Assembly (NCBI RefSeq): GCF_004135735.1 | Contig: NZ_CP012670.1 | Location: 4,299,501 to 4,363,500 of the forward strand | Length of the DNA stretch: 64,000 nt | From: Sorangium cellulosum | GTDB lineage: Bacteria > Myxococcota_A > Polyangia > Polyangiales > Polyangiaceae | Direction of reading: 5' to 3' | In this document: piece after piece, positions 1-9,795 of the stretch | Position numbering within the stretch: position 1 is the first letter of the stretch | Layout of the letters: each line of letters starts with the position of its first letter | The notes under the pieces: generated by a model | Databases searched by the model: none | Told to the model about the DNA's origin: nothing | Seen by the model: the letters and a program-made list of their open reading frames with translations, nothing else | Position numbers and translations under genes: made by a program

Positions 1-1675
1 CCGCCACCGCGATCTCGGCGTCGTAGCGGTCGATGTCGCGATCGCCGAGCGGGTGCTCCGGGTGCGCCTCGTACGGCTCGTGCGGCTCGAAGAGGTGCAC
101 CCAGAGGAACGCGCGCTGCTCCGGCGCGAGCCCGGCGAGGTACGTCCGCACCTGCTCGACGCGCAGCGACGCGCTCGCGAACTCGATCTTCTGGTACTCG
201 AAATCGAGCGCCCGATCCCGCAGCGCGCCGAAGCGCTCGCCGTCGATGAAGAACACGGCCGGCGGGTAGAAGCCCGCCGTCTTGTAGCCGTAGCGGCGGA
301 GGTGCTGCGCGAACGTCTCGGAGTCCTCCCCGAGCCCCTGCAGCACGAGCGGGCGGATGTACTTGCCCGTCATGAGCGACGACACCGCGTAGGACGTGTG
401 CGGCGTCGGCGTGTACGCCGCCTCGAAGCGCACGCCCTCGGCCGCGAGGCGATCGATGTTCGGCGTGATCTTCCGCTCGTAGCCGTACGCGCCCACGTGA
501 TCGGCCCGCAGCGCGTCGACGCTGATCAGCACGATGTCGCGCCCGCGCAGATCGATCGCGTGCCCGCTCGCGCGCTCGTCGAGCGGCGCGGCGTCGAGCG
601 GCTCCGGCGGCGAGAGCACGGCGGCGAGCCCCACCACGTGGCCGAGCAGCGGGCCGTGCGTCGCGTAGATCAGCCGGATGTTGTCCGCGAACGAGAGCCG
701 CTCCGCCGCGCCGGGCGCGAGCGCGGCGCCGAACGCGAACAGGACGAGGGCGAGCGCCGCGCGCGCGAGCCGCGGCGAGCGCCGCACGTCCCGGTCCCCG
801 TCGCGGGCGGCCCGCGCGGGCAGGGCCGGCGTCGCGAAGGTCGCCACCACGAGCGTCAGCGCCGCGAGGCCGAGGTGGAAGGCGGGGTAGAGCCGCGGCA
901 GCACGCGCGCGTTCGCGATCTCGAGCAGGACGACCGCGCAGGCCACGGCGAGCACGAGCCACCGGCCGAGGTCCGCGGCGCGCGCCCGCCGGAGCGTCCG
1001 GGCGACGCGCGGCGCGAGCGCGAAGGCCGCGCCGGCGCCGACGAGCGCCACCGCCGCGATGAACGGCGCGCGCCGGCCCCCCTCGAGCATGCGCCCGGTC
1101 GAGACCCCGAACGCCACGGCGCCGCCGAACGCCCCCGCGAGCAGCGTCGCGACGGCGCGGAACGCCGCGCGCTCGGCGCGCATCGTGACCTCGAGCACCG
1201 CGCCGAGGAGCGCCGCGCACGGCGCCGCGGCCGCGAGCGCGAGCGGCAGGAGATCGCGCAGGGCGCGGGCGAGCTCGTACGGGCCGACGAGCTCCCGCCA
1301 CCGCAAGGCCCCGACGACCAGGAGCTCGGCGGCCGCGAGCGCGGTGAGCGCGAGGTAGGCGTCCGCCATGCGCCACCCGATCTCGGTCTCCAGCTTGCGC
1401 GGGGGCGCGTCGGAGCCCCCGCTCGCGAACGTGGCGCGGCTCGCGGCGGGCGCCGGCGTGGACGGGCGCGCCGGCCCGGCCTGCGGGCGCGGGGCCGCCG
1501 GAGGCCGGCTCAGCCCGGCCTGCGAGGCGGACGCGCCCGCGAGCGCCTCCGCGCCGACGGTCGTGTCAGGCCGGCTCCCCAGGGCGGCTCGGCCGGAGGG
1601 CGTCGGCCCCCCGGAGAACCGGCCGCCCCCATGGCCCCGCGGGCGCATCGGAGCAGCCCCGTTGCGATCGGTCAT
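1..1675 (-). CDS. Sulfatase/phosphotransferase-fold membrane protein (3' end outside window)
   Basis: Reading the minus strand from the ATG at 1675 gives an open frame to the window edge, about 558 codons. After a Pro/Ala-rich N-terminus come several hydrophobic segments (roughly residues 100-320), then an alkaline-phosphatase-superfamily domain with the metal-binding block DIVLISVDALRADHVGAYGY split around residues 380-400. At the place where sulfatases carry Cys/Ser-x-Pro-x-Arg, this protein has TPHTSYAVSSL, that is Thr at the nucleophile position, as in LtaS/EptA-type phosphotransferases, so formylglycine activation is not expected. The start overlaps the greA stop as ATGA, which implies translational coupling. 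The substrate is unknown; the multi-span N-terminus suggests a periplasm-facing enzyme acting on lipids or glycans. Confidence 0.8.
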   Translation of the reverse strand, partial: MTDRNGAAPMRPRGHGGGRFSGGPTPSGRAALGSRPDTTVGAEALAGASASQAGLSRPPAAPRPQAGPARPSTPAPAASRATFASGGSDAPPRKLETEIGWRMADAYLALTALAAAELLVVGALRWRELVGPYELARALRDLLPLALAAAAPCAALLGAVLEVTMRAERAAFRAVATLLAGAFGGAVAFGVSTGRMLEGGRRAPFIAAVALVGAGAAFALAPRVARTLRRARAADLGRWLVLAVACAVVLLEIANARVLPRLYPAFHLGLAALTLVVATFATPALPARAARDGDRDVRRSPRLARAALALVLFAFGAALAPGAAERLSFADNIRLIYATHGPLLGHVVGLAAVLSPPEPLDAAPLDERASGHAIDLRGRDIVLISVDALRADHVGAYGYERKITPNIDRLAAEGVRFEAAYTPTPHTSYAVSSLMTGKYIRPLVLQGLGEDSETFAQHLRRYGYKTAGFYPPAVFFIDGERFGALRDRALDFEYQKIEFASASLRVEQVRTYLAGLAPEQRAFLWVHLFEPHEPYEAHPEHPLGDRDIDRYDAEIAVA

Positions 1676-2148
1676 GCGTAGGAGACTTCGAGGATCTCGT
1701 ACGTGCGCGGCCCCGCCGGCATCATCACGCGGACCTCGTCGCCGACCTCGTGGCCCAGCAGCGCGCGGGCGAGCGGCGAGGCGACCGAGATGCGTCCGAC
1801 CTTGAGATCGGCCTCCTCGGGCCCGACGATCTGGAAGCTCTGCTCCTCGCCCGTGTCCACGTTCGCGAGCTTGAGCTTGGCGCCGAACTGGACCTTGCTG
1901 CCGCTGAGCTTCGACGGATCGATCACCTCGGCGCGCGAGAGCGTCTGCTCGAGGAAGGTGATCCGCGCGACGATCATGCCCTGCCGCTCCTTGGCGGCGT
2001 GGTACTCGGCGTTCTCGGAGAGATCGCCGTGCTCCCGGGCTGTCCCGATGTCCTTGACCACCTGCGGCAGGTCGATCTCTTTCAGCCGTCGCATCTCCTC
2101 GCGGAGGCGCGCTTGTCCCTCGGGCGTCATCGGTACTTTCTCGGACAT
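1672..2148 (-). CDS. greA: Transcription elongation factor GreA
   Basis: 158 residues, the normal length for GreA. The N-terminal coiled-coil finger contains the conserved block around DIGTAREHGDLSENAEYHAA (residues 33-52), with the acidic tip residues that enter the RNA polymerase secondary channel and stimulate cleavage of backtracked RNA. The C-terminal FKBP-like domain is complete, with the segment VGRISVASPLARALLGHEVGDE. It sits downstream of bamD and a small ORF on the same strand and overlaps the following sulfatase-fold gene by four bases. Confidence 0.97.
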   Translation of the reverse strand: MSEKVPMTPEGQARLREEMRRLKEIDLPQVVKDIGTAREHGDLSENAEYHAAKERQGMIVARITFLEQTLSRAEVIDPSKLSGSKVQFGAKLKLANVDTGEEQSFQIVGPEEADLKVGRISVASPLARALLGHEVGDEVRVMMPAGPRTYEILEVSYA

Positions 2149-2243
2149 GGTGGGGACGCTTTTAGCATGGTCGGCGGCCGGTGGACGACGGCCCGGGCGC
2201 GCGGCCGCGGGAGCGCTCCGGACGCCCTGGCCCGAGGCCGCCC

Positions 2244-2558
2244 CTACCCGCGCCAGCGGACGATCTTCCGGGGTAACCGCCGCGCGTGGGCGTCCGCTGA
2301 CCTCGTCGCGCTGCGCACGAGGGCCGCTGCGCTCCGGGAGAGATCCTCGGGGCGCGGCCCGCCGTGCGGGACGGCGGCCGCGTCGACCGTCGCCGTGGCC
2401 GCGCCGCTCGCCTCCACGACCCGCACCTCGATCGGGACATCCGCGTCGGGGAGCCGCACGAGGCCGCGGTAGACGACCTCGCCGGGCGCGTGTCCGGCGT
2501 CGGAGCGCTCCAGCACGTAGCGGGCGCCGGAGGACGGTCGCCCGGCGGTCGGCGTCAC
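2244..2558 (-). CDS. Small conserved-looking protein of unknown function, coupled to bamD
   Basis: A 104-residue protein beginning MTPTAGRPSSGARYVL from a GTG codon at 2558. That GTG overlaps the bamD stop as GTGA, so translation is probably coupled. The only longer open frame through here extends antisense-like into the bamD gene and is a shadow; the overlap geometry is what decides the start. No signal peptide, membrane segment or known domain is visible. The middle, with VVYRGLVRLPDADVPIEVRVVEA, has an alternating beta-strand pattern; the C-terminus is Arg-rich. A role beside BamD in outer-membrane assembly is only a guess from position. Confidence 0.65.
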   Translation of the reverse strand: MTPTAGRPSSGARYVLERSDAGHAPGEVVYRGLVRLPDADVPIEVRVVEASGAATATVDAAAVPHGGPRPEDLSRSAAALVRSATRSADAHARRLPRKIVRWRG

Positions 2559-3424
2559 GGCCGCGCCCCCGCGCTCGCAGGATCCGACGCCGCCTTGGCG
2601 CGCGCGGCGGGCGCCCGGCGCTGCCCGCCGGCGCCCATCTCGTCGAGGAACCCCTGCGCCGTCACGGCGAACGGCCCGCCCCAGTCCCGGATGACCGACT
2701 CGAACACCGCGCGCGCGTCCTCCGTCCTCTTCATCTTGAGGAGCGTCTCCCCCTTGAGGACGAGCGCCTCCGGATCGAGCCCGGAGCCCGGGAACGTCCG
2801 CAGCGCGTAGTCGATCCGCGCGAGGGTCGCGTCGAACGCATCCCGCTTGAGGTAGTAGCGCGCCACGTAGAGCTCGTGGCGCGCGAGCCGCCCCGTCACG
2901 ACCTCGAGCATGTACGCCGCGTCCTCGCGGTAGCGGCTGCGCGGGAACTGCCGGAGGAACGTCCGGATCTCCCGGTAGGCCTCGAGCGTGGTCGCCTGAT
3001 CGCGCTCCTCGGCCGGCGGCAGGAACACGGTGTCGTCGATGTCCAGGAAGAGCGCCTTCGCCATCCTGTACTTCGCGTACTCGACGTTGCGATCCGTCCG
3101 GTGCTCCTGGATGAACGCGCGGTACGCGGCGATGGCGTCCGTGTACTTGCCCTGCTCGAACTCGAGGTCGGCGATCCTGAGGTCGGCGAGGCGGGCGTAG
3201 CGGCTGTAGGCGAAGCGCCGCTTGACCTCGGCGAAGAGCGCGCGCGCGTCCTCCCAGTCCTTGGCCCGGAAGGCGGCCATCGCCTCGTTGTAGGCGGCGC
3301 GCGCGTCCTCGGTGTACGTGAGGGTGGCCGTGCTGCCGTCGTTGAGTTCGAAGTCGCAGCCCACGAGCCCGCCGAGGGCAGCGAGGCACCCGGCGAGGGC
3401 GAGGACAGCGGCGGAGGGTCTCAT
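2555..3424 (-). CDS. bamD: Outer-membrane assembly lipoprotein BamD (YfiO/ComL family)
   Basis: 289 residues from the ATG at 3424. The signal peptide ends in the lipobox LVGC (Cys about residue 23), followed by TPR-type helices typical of BamD: AYNEAMAAFRAKDWEDARAL, then FEQGKYTDAIAAYRAFIQ and QFPRSRYREDAAYML. The last is the characteristic BamD phrase (phosphorylation-independent 'FP.S.Y...A' repeat). BamD is the essential lipoprotein partner of the BamA barrel in inserting outer-membrane proteins. The C-terminal 30 residues are an Ala/Arg-rich extension. It heads a minus-strand cluster with the small ORF, greA and the sulfatase-fold gene. Confidence 0.88.
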   Translation of the reverse strand: MRPSAAVLALAGCLAALGGLVGCDFELNDGSTATLTYTEDARAAYNEAMAAFRAKDWEDARALFAEVKRRFAYSRYARLADLRIADLEFEQGKYTDAIAAYRAFIQEHRTDRNVEYAKYRMAKALFLDIDDTVFLPPAEERDQATTLEAYREIRTFLRQFPRSRYREDAAYMLEVVTGRLARHELYVARYYLKRDAFDATLARIDYALRTFPGSGLDPEALVLKGETLLKMKRTEDARAVFESVIRDWGGPFAVTAQGFLDEMGAGGQRRAPAARAKAASDPASAGARP

Positions 3425-3553
3425 CGAGCAGGCCTCGTAGCCAATCCGGCGCCCGCGCGCCAGGGCTTCCGCCGGGGGCGACGCGCTCGGCGCCCTGGTT
3501 CCCGCGTCGTGGCGTGCGTGCTCCCGCGTCGTGGCGTGCGGCGGAGCTGGGGT

Positions 3554-5101
<1,548 letters not shown>

Positions 5102-5122
5102 GGATCTGCCACGCGGCCCCGC

Positions 5123-6655
5123 TCACCTCAGCGCCCTGCGGACGGCGCGCAGGAGCGACTCGGCCGTGAACGGCTTCGCGAGCACCGCGGCTCGAGGGGC
5201 GGCGGCGCGCGGATCGTCGAGCGCGTCGCCGGTGTAGCCCGACATGAGGAGCACCTTCATCTCCGGCCTGAGCTTCACGAGGCGCTCGGCGAGCTCCCTG
5301 CCGGACATCTCGGGCATCAGCACGTCGGTGAGCAGGAGGTCGACGCGGCCGCGCTGCTCCTCGCAGACGCGCACCGCCTCGCGCGGCCCGCGCGCCGTCA
5401 GCGTCGTGTAGCCGTGCTGCGAGAGGATCCGGCACGCGAGCGCGACCACCGCGTCCTCGTCGTCCGTGACCAGCACTGTCCCCCCCGCGCCGGGGCGCGG
5501 CGCGGCGCCGGCCGCGCGCCCGCGCCGCGAGGACGCCTGCCGCGCCGCGAGCGGCAGGTAGATCTCGACCCGCGTGCCCTCCCCGGGCCGCGACGCGAGC
5601 TCGATGTGGCCGCGCCACTGCTTGACGATCCCGTACACGGTCGCGAGCCCGAGGCCCGTCCCCTTCCCCCGCGGCTTCGTCGTGAAGAACGGCTCGAAGG
5701 CGCGCGTCCGCACGTCGTCGCTCATCCCGGTCCCGGTGTCGCTCACGACGAGCCGCGCGTACCTGCCAGGCGGGATCGCCGGGTGCGCGTCGTGCAGGCC
5801 CCCCGCGGCGCCGACGCGGACCGCGCGCGCCTCGATCGACAGCCTGCCGCCGCCCGGCATCGCGTCGCGCGCGTTCTGCGCGAGGCTCATCACCACCTGC
5901 TCGAGCTGCCCTGCGTCCGAGAGCACCCGGCAGCCCACGGGGCCGAGCCCGATCGCGAGATCGACGGCGTCGCCCATGGCAGCGCGGAGCGCGCCCTCCA
6001 CCCCGCGCACGACGTCGCGGAGGTCGAGCACGACCGGCTGCGCGAGCCCCCTCCGGCTCACCGTGAGCAGCTGCCGCGTGAGCGAGGCCGCGCGCTGCGC
6101 GGCGCGCTGGATCTCGGCGAGATCCTTCTGCGCGGGGCTCTGCTCGTCGAGCTCCTCCATCACGAGGCTCGTGTAGTTCAGGATGATCGCGAGCAGGTTG
6201 TTGTAATCGTGGGCGATCCCGCCAGCGAGCCGCCCCACCGCCTCCATCTTCTGCGCCTGGCGGAGCTCCTCCGAGAGATCGCGCCGGCGGTCCTCGGTGC
6301 AGCGCGACGCGGAGAGGTCGACGATCGCGCCCACCACGCGCCGCGCCCCGCGCTCCTCGATGACGGCCTCGGTCCTCAGCACCCGGGCGACCGAGCCGTC
6401 CCGGCGCATGAGAACGCCCTCGATCCCGGAGGTGCCCGAGGGCCCCGCGCCCGCGCCGCCCGCGACGCACGGGAGCGTGAGCTCGCGGGCAGCGAGCGCC
6501 TCCGCGCGCGAGCCGTAACCGAGCAGCCCGGCGAGCGCCTCGTTGCAATCGATGAGCTCGCCGTCGAGCGAGGCGACGTAGAGCCCCGCGGGCGAGCAGG
6601 CCGCGATCAGCGGGCTGTGCTCCACCGGGTCTCTCGAGGATCGTCCGCTGCTCAT
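5123..6655 (-). CDS. Hybrid sensor histidine kinase (PAS - HisKA - HATPase - receiver)
   Basis: 510 residues from ATG 6655 (a longer frame to 6790 has no convincing start). A PAS domain at about 15-125 is followed by a HisKA domain with the phospho-acceptor His in GGIAHDYNNLL near residue 147, then a GHKL ATPase with N box SLAQNARDAMP, G1 SDTGTGMS, F box FEPFFTTK and G2 GKGTGLGLA. A C-terminal receiver (about 390-510) carries the Asp in LLLTDVLMPEMSG. There are no membrane segments, so the signal is cytoplasmic. The H box has Tyr where most relatives have Phe (HDYNN for HDFNN). It is convergent with the sigma-54 regulator. Confidence 0.93.
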   Translation of the reverse strand: MSSGRSSRDPVEHSPLIAACSPAGLYVASLDGELIDCNEALAGLLGYGSRAEALAARELTLPCVAGGAGAGPSGTSGIEGVLMRRDGSVARVLRTEAVIEERGARRVVGAIVDLSASRCTEDRRRDLSEELRQAQKMEAVGRLAGGIAHDYNNLLAIILNYTSLVMEELDEQSPAQKDLAEIQRAAQRAASLTRQLLTVSRRGLAQPVVLDLRDVVRGVEGALRAAMGDAVDLAIGLGPVGCRVLSDAGQLEQVVMSLAQNARDAMPGGGRLSIEARAVRVGAAGGLHDAHPAIPPGRYARLVVSDTGTGMSDDVRTRAFEPFFTTKPRGKGTGLGLATVYGIVKQWRGHIELASRPGEGTRVEIYLPLAARQASSRRGRAAGAAPRPGAGGTVLVTDDEDAVVALACRILSQHGYTTLTARGPREAVRVCEEQRGRVDLLLTDVLMPEMSGRELAERLVKLRPEMKVLLMSGYTGDALDDPRAAAPRAAVLAKPFTAESLLRAVRRALR

Positions 6656-6995
6656 CGGCGCGCCGCCAGCGTGGGATCGTACAATCGTACAACGGAAGCG
6701 CGGATTTTCCTCTCTCGCAACGCCGTTCACGCCGGCACGAGCGCGGCCGTCGTGGGCGGGACGACCTGTCTCCTTCCGCCACGCCGCCACGCCTTGCGGG
6801 AGCGGCGGCCTGCCGCGATTCCTCGTCGCGTCGCGCCGGCGCGCGTGGGCGCGGGCGAGGCGCGCGACGCCGACGAGCCCGTCGTGACGTGACCGACCCG
6901 CCCGCGAGCTCGCGCGCGATGCTCCGCGACCCGGAGACCGAGGAGACGATCCTCGAGCTCAACGCCGCCAGGGGAAGCGTGCTAAGTAGCCGCGC
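6656..6995. promoter_or_regulatory. Divergent intergenic region with direct repeat
   Basis: About 340 bases separate the divergent histidine kinase and methyltransferase-glycosyltransferase genes. Close to the kinase start, at about 6674-6692, the octamer ATCGTACA occurs twice in direct orientation, nine bases apart, in a locally AT-richer patch. This could be a regulator site for the kinase gene. I see no other clear element or small gene here. Confidence 0.3.
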
Positions 6996-8552
6996 GTGAA
7001 CGCCGACCCCGGCAGCGCGCGAGCAGACGGAGCCCAGCGGGGGCCGCTCCCTCGCGAAGACGAGGACAGCCACGGCGGCCGCTCACCGGGCCGCGCCGCA
7101 GCCGCACGGGGAGGCGCCGCCGGGCGCAAGTACGTGGTCGAGGAGGTGAACCGGGCGCTCGTCGCCGCCGCGGGCCGGCCGCGCACGGTGCTCGACGTCG
7201 GCTGCGGGATCGGGCTCAACGGGGCGGCCATCAAGCGCACGGGCGCGCGCGTGACGGGGATCGAGATCGCGCCCGACGCGCTCGCGCGCGCCGGCGCGGC
7301 GCTCGACGAGGTCGTCGCCGCCGATATCACGAACGACGAGGCCGTGCGCGGCGCGCTCGGCGATCGGCGCTTCGACCTGCTCCTGTTCGCCGACGTCCTC
7401 GAGCACACGGCCGACCCGCTCGCCGTGCTCCGCCGCTTCCTGCCCCACCTCGAGGAGGACGGCCACGTCATCGTCTCGCTGCCCAACGTCGCCGCCTGGC
7501 CGGTGCGCCTCGGCCTGCTCGCCGGCCGCTTCGACTACGCGCCGAGCGGCATCCTGGACGACGCGCACCTCCGCTTCTTCACCCGCGCGTCGGCGATCCG
7601 CCTCGTCGAGCGCGCCGGCCTCGAGGTGCTCCGCGTCGCGCAGAACCCGATGATCGTCCGCGCCGCCAAGGAGCTCATCCTGCGCGGCCTCGGGCCGGGC
7701 GGGGACCCCACCGATCTCGCCCGCTCGCTCCCCTACAAGGCCTACCACGCGCTCGTCCGCCCGCTCGAGGACGTCGTCGCCGAGCGCGCGCCCGGCCTCC
7801 TCGCGTTCCAGAACGTGATCGTCGCGCGGAAGCCGCCGCGCCCCCGCCGCATGCGGCTCACCGTCGGCATGCTCACGATGGACGAAGAGGAGAGCATCGG
7901 CGCCATGATCGGCGAGATCAGGAAGGTCGCGCCCGACGCGGAGATCCTCTGCGTCGACAGCTCCACGCGGGACAGGACCCCCGAGATCGCGGCGCGGCTC
8001 GGGGCGCGCGTGCTCCGGCAGGTGCCGCCGCGCGGGCACGGCCCGGCCATGGAGCTGCTCATGTACAGCGCCGCCGCCCGGAGCGAGCTGCTCATCTACC
8101 TCGATTGCGACTTCACCTACCCCGCCGAGGACATCGCGGAGCTCCGGCGGCTCGTCGAGGAGGAGGGCGTCGACGTCGTGAACTGCGCCCGCACCCGCGC
8201 GAGGCCCGCGGCCATGCCCGTCCCGAACTACATCGCCAACCGCGCCTTCGCGGCCATGGCGCACGCGATGCACGGCATCCCCACCTGCGACGTCCACAGC
8301 GGCATGCGCGCCTACCGGTGCTCGGTGATCCGCGCCTTCGATTTCGATGGTGAGGGGGACGCGCTCCCCATCGACACGCTGCTCTTCCCTGCCAAGTGCG
8401 GTTATCGCGTGGTGGAGATGCCCATCGAGTACAACGAGCGCGTCGGCACGTCGAAGCTGCGCAAGCTGGCGGGTACGGTCTGGACGATGATTCGCCTCCT
8501 GCGCGCGCTCCCCGTGGGCGCGCGGCTCGGCGACCGCTACGAGCGCCGCTGA
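6996..8552 (+). CDS. Bifunctional SAM-methyltransferase / family 2 glycosyltransferase
   Basis: 518 residues from GTG 6996, the first start after an in-frame TAG at 6987. The N-terminal half is a class I methyltransferase: motif I VLDVGCGIGLNGA (about 65-77), the acidic motif II position IEIAPDA, and LLLFADVLEHTADPL typical of the Methyltransf_11/23 group. From about residue 287 a GT-A glycosyltransferase of the dolichol-phosphate-mannose/DPM1-like type begins (LTVGMLTMDEEESIGAMIGE) with the DxD metal site in YLDCDFTYP near 370. No C-terminal membrane anchor is seen. Both activities are normally separate proteins; the fusion suggests polysaccharide or lipid-linked sugar modification. Substrates are unknown. 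Confidence 0.88.
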   Translation: MNADPGSARADGAQRGPLPREDEDSHGGRSPGRAAAARGGAAGRKYVVEEVNRALVAAAGRPRTVLDVGCGIGLNGAAIKRTGARVTGIEIAPDALARAGAALDEVVAADITNDEAVRGALGDRRFDLLLFADVLEHTADPLAVLRRFLPHLEEDGHVIVSLPNVAAWPVRLGLLAGRFDYAPSGILDDAHLRFFTRASAIRLVERAGLEVLRVAQNPMIVRAAKELILRGLGPGGDPTDLARSLPYKAYHALVRPLEDVVAERAPGLLAFQNVIVARKPPRPRRMRLTVGMLTMDEEESIGAMIGEIRKVAPDAEILCVDSSTRDRTPEIAARLGARVLRQVPPRGHGPAMELLMYSAAARSELLIYLDCDFTYPAEDIAELRRLVEEEGVDVVNCARTRARPAAMPVPNYIANRAFAAMAHAMHGIPTCDVHSGMRAYRCSVIRAFDFDGEGDALPIDTLLFPAKCGYRVVEMPIEYNERVGTSKLRKLAGTVWTMIRLLRALPVGARLGDRYERR

Positions 8553-8662
8553 GCGTCCGCCCGGCGGCGCGCGGCCGGACGCGACCGGGCGAACCGGACA
8601 TGATGCATTGACGACGCGGCGCGGTGTCGCCCCTCCCGCGTGTTCATTGCATCGCCGTCGCC

Positions 8663-8668
8663 TATACT
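8663..8668 (+). promoter_or_regulatory. Possible -10 element TATACT
   Basis: TATACT lies 32 bases before the lipoprotein ATG at 8701 in an AT-richer patch. No good -35 hexamer sits 16-18 bases upstream, so this is a weak call. Confidence 0.25.
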
Positions 8669-8700
8669 CGGTTGTCCGTTCAACTCTCGAGGAGGCCCCG

Positions 8701-9690
8701 ATGCGATTATTGAATGGTGTTTACGTACTAGGTGTGTCCGCGCTGACGGGCGCCGCCGCGGTCGCCGGCTGCAGCGGCGACGACGGCGGCGCGACGAGCT
8801 CGAGCTCGCCCGGATCCAGCGGTGGGCAGGGCGAGGACTGCGATCTGCACGACGCCGTCTGCACGGCCGTCGCCTCGGACTGCATTGCCGTCCACGACAA
8901 TCAGGGCGCGACCCGGTTCGGGCTGCGCATGGCGCAGCTCACGATCACGAAGCCTGACGTGCTCGCGACCGGGTTCGTCGCCAACCTCGTCGCCGAGGGC
9001 TTAACGATGAAGCTGCCCCAGTGTTATCTGAATGGCACAGGGACCTTCTCCTGGTTGCTCGAGTTCGACACGATGACCGGCAAGCTGCGCACCGGCGGCG
9101 CCTTGCCCGCGGACGACCCGCGCCAGGGCTATTGCTTCGCCAACATGACCGTCGGCGAGTTCGAGATCGCGCCCACGGAGATCGACGCGCCCTTGGCCGA
9201 CGGGGCGTGGACCGGTGAGGTCGAGGCCCTCAACGTCCCGATCTTCCTGGATGCGAGCTCGGCGCCGATCATCCTGCCGCTGCACCAGGTGAAGCTCTCC
9301 GACGCGGCGGTGTCGGCCGACAACAACTGCATCGGACGCCGCAACGACGCGCTCGACCCGCAGAACCTGTGCCTCCCCGACGAGGAGCACCCCGCGTTCA
9401 TCAACGGCGGGAAGCTCGCCGCCTTCATCACGCTGGAGGAGGTCGACAAGGTGATCGTCCCCGACGTCAACCAGAGCCTCTGTGTCGTGCTCTCGGGCAA
9501 TATCGGAGAATACGGCAGCGGTGAGACGCCCAATACCTGCAAGCGGGACGAGAACGGCCAGATCGTGCTGAAGGGCGACTGGTGCAGCGCGACAAATTCG
9601 GTTGCGACGGCCGAATGCGCAGACGCCTTTGCGCTCGGCGGCGAATATGCCGCGAGCGCGGTGAAGATCACGGGTCTCTGTCCGCAGTAG
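8701..9690 (+). CDS. Secreted lipoprotein of unknown function
   Basis: 329 residues from ATG 8701, preceded by GAGGAGG at good spacing; the reading frame runs further upstream but the ribosome site and signal peptide fix this start. The N-terminus MRLLNGVYVLGVSALTGAAA ends in a lipobox VAGC and is followed by a Ser/Gly linker. The mature part carries several Cys residues spaced as in disulfide-bonded extracytoplasmic proteins and many beta-strand-like segments. No known domain is recognised. A second lipoprotein gene follows 105 bases downstream on the same strand and may be co-transcribed. The first codons use more A/T than the surrounding genes. Confidence 0.8.
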   Translation: MRLLNGVYVLGVSALTGAAAVAGCSGDDGGATSSSSPGSSGGQGEDCDLHDAVCTAVASDCIAVHDNQGATRFGLRMAQLTITKPDVLATGFVANLVAEGLTMKLPQCYLNGTGTFSWLLEFDTMTGKLRTGGALPADDPRQGYCFANMTVGEFEIAPTEIDAPLADGAWTGEVEALNVPIFLDASSAPIILPLHQVKLSDAAVSADNNCIGRRNDALDPQNLCLPDEEHPAFINGGKLAAFITLEEVDKVIVPDVNQSLCVVLSGNIGEYGSGETPNTCKRDENGQIVLKGDWCSATNSVATAECADAFALGGEYAASAVKITGLCPQ

Positions 9691-9795
9691 CGCTTGCGGG
9701 CGGCTCTCCGGACAGCGTACGATCTGCCGTGGCGTTGTGACGCCCGCTCGTCGCGGGCCCTGCGCTGCGGGTCGTGCTCCTCGGGAGGGTTCCTT

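Noticed and set aside
53-1681. Long plus-strand open frame over the sulfatase-fold gene
   Set aside because: Translation is arginine-rich nonsense, whereas the minus strand encodes recognisable motifs. High GC makes long spurious frames common.
8608-8636. TTGACG at 8608 as -35 of a promoter for the lipoprotein gene
   Set aside because: No -10-like hexamer lies 16-18 bases downstream; the TATACT at 8663 is too far.
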